Assembly (NCBI GenBank): GCA_017394515.1
Contig: JAFPXY010000055.1
Location: 1-36,985 of the forward strand
Direction: 5' to 3'
Source: Bacillota bacterium
GTDB lineage: Bacteria > Bacillota > Clostridia > Peptostreptococcales > Anaerovoracaceae
Length of the DNA stretch: 36,985 nt
Shown here: positions 32,804 through 36,985 of the stretch, piece after piece
Layout of the letters: every line of letters starts with the position of its first letter
How positions within the stretch are numbered: the first letter of the stretch is position 1
The notes under the pieces: generated by a model
Told to the model about the DNA's origin: nothing
The model's input: the letters and a program-made list of their open reading frames with translations, nothing else
Databases searched by the model: none
Translations under genes and position numbers: made by a program

Positions 32804-33362
32804 AAGAGGAAGCTACATGGTAGAGGCAGCTATGTCTCTTCCTGTATTCATATTGGCCTTCGTAGCCTTAGCTCTTATCGTAAATATCATAGCCTCCTGC
32901 GAGGACTTGGTGTTCAGAGAGTGCCAGACCATTTACAAGATCGATATGAAGGCGCCTCAGCTATTCCCGAATCCCAAAGGGAAGGGCTATAAGGTACTTG
33001 ATTTCGACTATCTGTATTCCGATGGTATGACAGAAGACCTCATAAGTCTGGATTCTTTAAAGGAATTCAAGGTGGAGAACCCCATAGGTATCCTGGGAGA
33101 GATAAAGTTCAAGCTGAGCATTCTTTCCAGAGGATACACCGGATATGAAGATGATTCGGGGCCTCTCGACTATGAGGAATTCTGCGACAGCGAGGAATCG
33201 GAGATAGTGATCATCTTTCCCAAATACGGCATCCGGTTCCACACCAAGGGATGCAGGTATGTACAACAGGAATATGAAGGAGAGGAGGTGAAGCTGGAAA
33301 TGGAAAAACGTGACGCGGAGCTTAAGGGCTACACGCCTTGCCTGGTCTGCGGCGGAGGATGA
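32745..33362 (+). CDS. TadE-like pseudopilin with C-terminal His-Cys/CxxC motif
   Basis: This 205-residue protein has a prepilin-like N-terminus: a basic leader ending RG (Gly22), then SYMVEAAMSLPVFIL with Glu27 at +5, the TadE signature. A single membrane helix (about 30-50) precedes an exported domain. The last 50 residues hold HTKGC (His166, Cys170) and TPCLVC (Cys199, Cys202), with GYTPC before the last pair. This resembles the small zinc-binding Ada-like tail found at the end of diverse secreted proteins. The start at 32745 has AGGGAGTGG upstream; an earlier ATG at 32721 lies inside the previous gene. Confidence 0.78.
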   Translation: MRSKSTEKIINSASNTAGNKRGSYMVEAAMSLPVFILAFVALALIVNIIASCEDLVFRECQTIYKIDMKAPQLFPNPKGKGYKVLDFDYLYSDGMTEDLISLDSLKEFKVENPIGILGEIKFKLSILSRGYTGYEDDSGPLDYEEFCDSEESEIVIIFPKYGIRFHTKGCRYVQQEYEGEEVKLEMEKRDAELKGYTPCLVCGGG

Positions 33363-33877
33363 TGGAAGACAGCAGGATATCTGATCTTAAAGGCATGCCT
33401 TCAAGGATCATAGAAAGGATGCTCACAGGCTCCATGGATTGCCTGCTTCCCATGTCCTTAGTGGAGGAGGACGACCATCTATATGGTGTCTATTCCCTTG
33501 TAGGATATTGGGAGATCTCCGGCAAAAAATTCGGTGCGGTAAGCATACTGGAGATAACAGAAAGGATCATCAAGATGCTGGAGGAACTGAAGGATAATCT
33601 CATATGGCCTGAAGATGTGATACTCAATAAGGAAATAATATTTTTGGATCCAAGGACCCGGGAGACCAGGCTGTGCCTGATACCTGAACCATCGGAGGTC
33701 GGTGGCAAGGAAAACGTCTCTTATCTCCTTGAAGAACTCAAAGAGCTGACCGATGAAGAAGGAAAGGCCTACCTGGATTATTTCATAAAAGAATATAAAA
33801 GCAGGTCCTTAAGGCCTGCTGTGCTTCTCGGTATACTGGAAGATCTAAAAAGAGAAGCGGGGCAGAACCACTCTTAA
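33359..33877 (+). CDS. DUF6382-like protein lacking an FHA domain
   Basis: This 172-residue soluble protein closes the pilus operon. The segment VILNKEIIFLDPRTRETRLC, then EELKELTDEEGKAYLDYFI, resembles the N-terminal region of DUF6382 proteins, which in related Tad loci usually continue into an FHA phosphopeptide-binding domain. Here the protein ends before any FHA. The start ATG (33359) overlaps the previous stop as ATGA; the adjacent GGAGG is very close, so translation is probably coupled. The family call is tentative. It may help control pilus assembly. Confidence 0.6.
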   Translation: MMEDSRISDLKGMPSRIIERMLTGSMDCLLPMSLVEEDDHLYGVYSLVGYWEISGKKFGAVSILEITERIIKMLEELKDNLIWPEDVILNKEIIFLDPRTRETRLCLIPEPSEVGGKENVSYLLEELKELTDEEGKAYLDYFIKEYKSRSLRPAVLLGILEDLKREAGQNHS

Positions 33878-33893
33878 GGTGGTCAGGCCCCGC
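33846..33893 (-). terminator. Terminator for the KimA-like gene
   Basis: GCGGGGC (33857-33863) and GCCCCGC (33887-33893) pair, with an inner ACCAC/GTGGT stem. On the - strand it is followed by a TTCTCTTTTT tail (33856 down to 33847), so it ends leftward transcription. On the + strand there is no T-run, but the stem lies at the stop codon of the pilus operon and may act on both transcripts. Confidence 0.75.
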
Positions 33894-33899
33894 CTGATG

Positions 33900-35756
33900 T
33901 TAAATCAAATAAGGTACAGTGAATACCGAAACATTTCTGTATTTTTCAAGTTTGCTCATGAGCCTCTGGGTGGTTCTGTTATGAAGAACTTTCTGCGAGT
34001 TCTTTCTGGCTACCAGAACACCCATCATGACTGTCAGGTATTCGTGAGGAGGCAGAGCGTCAACTTCCTCCTTGATGTGTTTCAGAAGTACTTCGTTTAC
34101 GTTTCGAAGCTCCGTTACATCATAGCGGAAGGTGACCTTCACGCTGTAGATCCTGAGCTGATCCACCTTAGCCTTTAATTTCTGTGCTCGCTCTAAAGAG
34201 TCGCATACGGAATATATCTCCAGTTCTCTGAAACCGCAGGCCAGAGCGCAGTTCAGGGTCTTTATAAAGGATCTGTGTACATCCTGCATGGGAACGATGC
34301 ACTTGCCGGGGATGGCGTCATGGATAAGTCTGTTGGCTTTTTCCATGGTATCTATCCTGAGGTCGTCAGCTACAGCATCATAGTGGGTCTTGACTCTCAG
34401 CATGAGAACTACCAGAACCACTATCAGAAGCAGTGTTACCCAGGCACCGCTTAAGAACTTCATTATGATGATAACCACGAGAGTGATGCCGGTAATGACA
34501 GTACCGAAGCCATTTACAGCTGCCTTGAACTGCCATTTGGGGCCTTTATAGTTCTTCCAGTGAATGACCATTCCTAGTTGGCTCAAAAGGAAGGAGATGA
34601 AAACTCCGCTGGCGTACAGAGGAAGCAGATGATGCTGGCTTCCGTTGAAGGCCAGTACCAGAAGGGATGCCGTTCCGAAAAGGATCAGGATTCCGTTGGA
34701 GTAGTTAAGCCTGAAACCTCTGGTTACCAGCTGCCTCGGAAGGTAGCCGTCCTTAGCCATGATGGCCAGAAGGAGGGGAAGACCTGCAAAGGCGGTATTG
34801 GCAGCAAGCGTAAGGATAACTACTGTCATGATCTGGATAACGAAGTAGAAAGCGCTTCCTTTGCCAAAGATGGCTGCGGCCAGAAGGCTGACTGTGGTCT
34901 CCTGATCATTGGGAATGATCTGATACATGTTGACCAGAGCGCTTACTCCGAAGAAGACGATGGCAACGAATCCGGCCATGGCGTAGAGTACTTTCTTGGC
35001 ATTCTTCGGTGAGGGTTCCTTGAAATTGGGAACTCCGTTAGATACAGCTTCCACACCAGTAAGGGCGGTACAGCCCGAAGCGAAGGCCCTTAGAATGACG
35101 AAGATAAGTGAATCAGTGGCGTTTCCTTGGGCGATCTCCACTTCCTGAGGCGTATAGGAGCCGGAGGTGAAGCGGATGATTCCTACTACTATCATTACCA
35201 ACATGGTAAGGATGAAAATGTATGTAGGCAGACCGAAGAGAACTGCGGACTCACGTAAACCTCTGAGATTACCCCAGGCCAGAACGAGAATGAGCGCTAT
35301 AGCTATAAGCGCTTTATACTTATTAAGCTCCGGGAAGGCCGAAGTTATGGCGGCAGCTCCTGCGCAGGAACTTACAGCTACTGTCAGGATATATCCTATG
35401 ATAAGAGCCGCACCGGCAACCAGGCCATACTTTTCACCGAGATTCTCATTGGCTACGATGTATGCGCCGCCTCCCTGAGGATATGCATCAATCGTCTGAC
35501 GATAGCAGAATACCAGGATAGCAAGAAGACAGATGATGGCACAAACTACAGGAAGAAAGTATTTAAATGACATCATGCCGAGGACTGGCACGAGTACCAG
35601 AAGTATTTCTTCGCCTGCGTAGCTTACAGAACTGATAGCATCGCTGGCAAAGACGGGAATACCCCACAAAACATTGAATTTCTCACTGCTGAGCTGGGAG
35701 TCTTCAAGACGCTTGCCAAGCAGGACACTGAGAAATTTATTCTTTCTGGATTCCAT
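33900..35756 (-). CDS. KimA-like (YdaO) APC-superfamily potassium/proton symporter
   Basis: This integral membrane protein of about 618 residues has 12 hydrophobic helices and a cytosolic C-terminal domain of about 150 residues. ASDAISSVSYAGEEIL, AYPQGGGAYIVANENLG and YILTVAVSSCAGAAAI match the KimA/YdaO branch of the APC superfamily. Bacillus KimA is a high-affinity potassium importer controlled by c-di-AMP. An amino-acid permease is the generic alternative. The start at 35756 has GAGG 7 nt upstream; an ATG 12 nt earlier is possible. It converges on the pilus operon and diverges from ispH. No c-di-AMP (ydaO) riboswitch fits in the short upstream region. Confidence 0.8.
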   Translation of the reverse strand: MESRKNKFLSVLLGKRLEDSQLSSEKFNVLWGIPVFASDAISSVSYAGEEILLVLVPVLGMMSFKYFLPVVCAIICLLAILVFCYRQTIDAYPQGGGAYIVANENLGEKYGLVAGAALIIGYILTVAVSSCAGAAAITSAFPELNKYKALIAIALILVLAWGNLRGLRESAVLFGLPTYIFILTMLVMIVVGIIRFTSGSYTPQEVEIAQGNATDSLIFVILRAFASGCTALTGVEAVSNGVPNFKEPSPKNAKKVLYAMAGFVAIVFFGVSALVNMYQIIPNDQETTVSLLAAAIFGKGSAFYFVIQIMTVVILTLAANTAFAGLPLLLAIMAKDGYLPRQLVTRGFRLNYSNGILILFGTASLLVLAFNGSQHHLLPLYASGVFISFLLSQLGMVIHWKNYKGPKWQFKAAVNGFGTVITGITLVVIIIMKFLSGAWVTLLLIVVLVVLMLRVKTHYDAVADDLRIDTMEKANRLIHDAIPGKCIVPMQDVHRSFIKTLNCALACGFRELEIYSVCDSLERAQKLKAKVDQLRIYSVKVTFRYDVTELRNVNEVLLKHIKEEVDALPPHEYLTVMMGVLVARKNSQKVLHNRTTQRLMSKLEKYRNVSVFTVPYLI

Positions 35757-35825
35757 ACTATACCTCATTTCTATGCAAAAAATACAAGGGTGCTAAGCAT
35801 GAACAAAATCTTAACACTTTTATAC

Positions 35826-35853
35826 ATTTTATCACTTTCTGCGTAAAAATCAA
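35826..35853 (-). promoter_or_regulatory. Promoter of the KimA-like gene
   Basis: Read on the - strand, TTGATT (35853-35848) and TAAAAT (35831-35826) are 16 bp apart. It lies about 70 bp upstream of the start codon. Confidence 0.6.
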
Positions 35854-35896
35854 TGATAGTTAATAAAACTACATAGATTCTTCATAAAAATCCAGG

Positions 35897-35925
35897 TTGA
35901 GTTTTTTGCACGATTAGGATATAAT
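35897..35925 (+). promoter_or_regulatory. Promoter of ispH-rpsA, implying a leaderless mRNA
   Basis: TTGAGT (35897-35902) and TATAAT (35920-35925) have 17-bp spacing. The expected start, about 7 nt after the -10 box, coincides with the ATG at 35933, and no Shine-Dalgarno sequence is present upstream. Confidence 0.7.
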
Positions 35926-35932
35926 CCAACAC

Positions 35933-36985
35933 ATGAAAGAGATAAAAGTAGCTGAGCATTCTGGCTTCTGTTTTGGAGTCAAGCGTGCCATAGAAAAGAC
36001 GGAAGAACAACTGGATAAGGAAGGAAAAGCCCTAATCTGCGGATCTTTGATACACAACAAGACCGTTACAGCGGATATCGTATCAAGAGGAGGAAAGATA
36101 ATCCACTCCCTGGAAGAAGCGGGAGAAGGAGATACGGTCATCGTGAGATCCCACGGAGAAGGGGAGCAGTTCTATAAGGATGCCGAAGAAAGAGGCATCA
36201 AGCTCATCGACGCCACCTGTCCCTTCGTGGAGAGGATTCATAAGCTTGTCAGAAAAGCTGACAGCGAAGGCCATAACGTCGTAATTGTTGGCGACAAGGA
36301 TCACGCCGAGGTAAAAGGCATAAGCGGATGGTGCTCCAAGGCCATCATTGTGAACTCCGGCGAGGAGGCAGAAAGAGTGGAGGAGGATGATCTCTTTGTG
36401 GTGTGTCAGACCACCATCAAGAAGAGCATGCTGGACTCAGTCTGTGAAGCCTTCCAAAAAATGAACAAGAATTTTCACGTGGAGAATACCATCTGTGACG
36501 CAACTTCAAAGCGTCAGGAGAGCACTCTTAAAATAGCAGAAGAAAGTGATCTTGTGCTCATAATTGGTGATGAAGCAAGCTCCAATACCCAAAAGCTTTT
36601 CAGTATAGCAAAAAATAAGTCAAAAAATGTGTTTTTTGTTGAAAAAATACAAGACTTACCCTTGCATGAAATTGAAAAATGTAATAGAATAGGGATAGCT
36701 GCGGGCGCATCGACGCCTGAAAGCTTAATTAAGGAGGTTATTGCTACCATGAATGAAAAAAATTACAAGAGTATGGAAGAGCTTCTTGCTGAAGAAAACT
36801 ATGATTTAGACGGCGCAATGCGTCTTCCAAGACTCCACGAGATTGTTAACGGAACTGTGCACCAGGTTACTGACAAGGGCATCATCGTTGACATGGGATG
36901 CAAGAAAGACGGCTTGATCCCAAAAGAAGAAGTAACATTGGAAGGAGATCAGAAGTTAACAGACTTATTCAAGGCCGGCGATGAA
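35933..36985 (+). CDS. ispH: IspH-ribosomal protein S1 fusion (cut by window end)
   Basis: The frame stays open from the ATG at 35933 to the window edge (351 codons). Residues 1-270 are 4-hydroxy-3-methylbut-2-enyl diphosphate reductase, the last step of the MEP isoprenoid pathway. The three [4Fe-4S] ligands are Cys13, Cys96 and Cys188, and substrate residues His41, His124 and Glu126 fall at the E. coli positions. From about residue 273 (MNEKNYKSMEELL) comes the start of ribosomal protein S1, with a first S1 domain at about 310 onward (GTVHQVTDKGIIVDMG). Such fusions are common in Clostridia. An in-frame TAG at 35915 excludes an upstream start. Confidence 0.95.
   Translation, partial: MKEIKVAEHSGFCFGVKRAIEKTEEQLDKEGKALICGSLIHNKTVTADIVSRGGKIIHSLEEAGEGDTVIVRSHGEGEQFYKDAEERGIKLIDATCPFVERIHKLVRKADSEGHNVVIVGDKDHAEVKGISGWCSKAIIVNSGEEAERVEEDDLFVVCQTTIKKSMLDSVCEAFQKMNKNFHVENTICDATSKRQESTLKIAEESDLVLIIGDEASSNTQKLFSIAKNKSKNVFFVEKIQDLPLHEIEKCNRIGIAAGASTPESLIKEVIATMNEKNYKSMEELLAEENYDLDGAMRLPRLHEIVNGTVHQVTDKGIIVDMGCKKDGLIPKEEVTLEGDQKLTDLFKAGDE
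36732..36751 (+). promoter_or_regulatory. Internal ribosome site at the S1 boundary
   Basis: AGGAGG (36732-36737) lies 11 nt before an in-frame ATG (36749, residue 273), exactly where the S1-like part begins. It could allow free S1 to be made from the fusion gene. Confidence 0.5.

Noticed and set aside
34578-35478. Plus-strand reading frames inside the KimA-like gene
   Set aside because: They are antisense shadows of a membrane protein gene without ribosome sites.
35757-35932. c-di-AMP (ydaO) riboswitch upstream of the KimA-like gene
   Set aside because: The stretch between the promoter and the start codon is too short and I see no conserved aptamer core.

Overview
The window is a gene-dense stretch of a Gram-positive, low-to-mid GC chromosome. 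It is most likely from an anaerobic Clostridia-type Bacillota, perhaps near the Eubacteriales 'Family XIII' group. Evidence: strong AGGAGG ribosome sites, a tig-clpP-clpX-lon-ysxC block, an IspH-S1 fusion gene at the right edge, separate coaB and coaC genes as in several Firmicutes, ECF-type vitamin transport, a reduced Tad pilus locus of the clostridial kind, and several secreted proteins ending in fibronectin-III-like modules. Nearly all genes lie on the + strand; only the KimA-like transporter is on the - strand. The genus is inference.

Layout. (1) 1-289: a tRNA cluster (His partial, Gln, Cys) with a strong terminator. (2) 290-794: a gene-free region holding two arrays of inverted heptamers (core TAGGAC/GTCCTA) with fixed 31 and 21-22 bp periods, upstream of a good promoter. 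(3) 795-8172: secreted leucine-rich-repeat, Cys/His-enzyme-like and CAP-like proteins interleaved with threonine aldolase and the coenzyme A genes coaB and coaC. (4) 8237-15870: a cobalamin riboswitch with terminator, then a cluster encoding a small orphan protein, a membrane-anchored DUF4430 (transcobalamin C-terminal-like) protein, a secreted alpha/alpha-toroid protein (transcobalamin N-terminal-like), a complete ECF transporter (T, fused A-A', S), a Cys-rich small protein and a CYTH protein. (5) 15920-27433: a long collinear run of protein quality control and housekeeping genes: tig, clpP, clpX, lon, ysxC, DUF1232, hpt, PHP, glpP, beta-CASP hydrolase, udk and a drug/metabolite transporter. 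(6) 27410-27906: a small putative phage-regulator-like gene behind an operator-like palindrome. (7) 28062-33877: a compact, heavily overlapping Tad-type pilus operon with two tiny pilin-like genes. (8) 33900-36985: a KimA-like potassium permease (- strand) divergent from the ispH-rpsA fusion, which runs off the window.

The most interesting system is region 4. It looks like a corrinoid capture and import machine in which the two halves of the animal transcobalamin/intrinsic factor fold are separate, adjacent genes. They sit beside an ECF transporter and under a B12 riboswitch. The second unexplained structure is the helically phased heptamer array at 339-682. All family names come from reading motifs; no database search was run.
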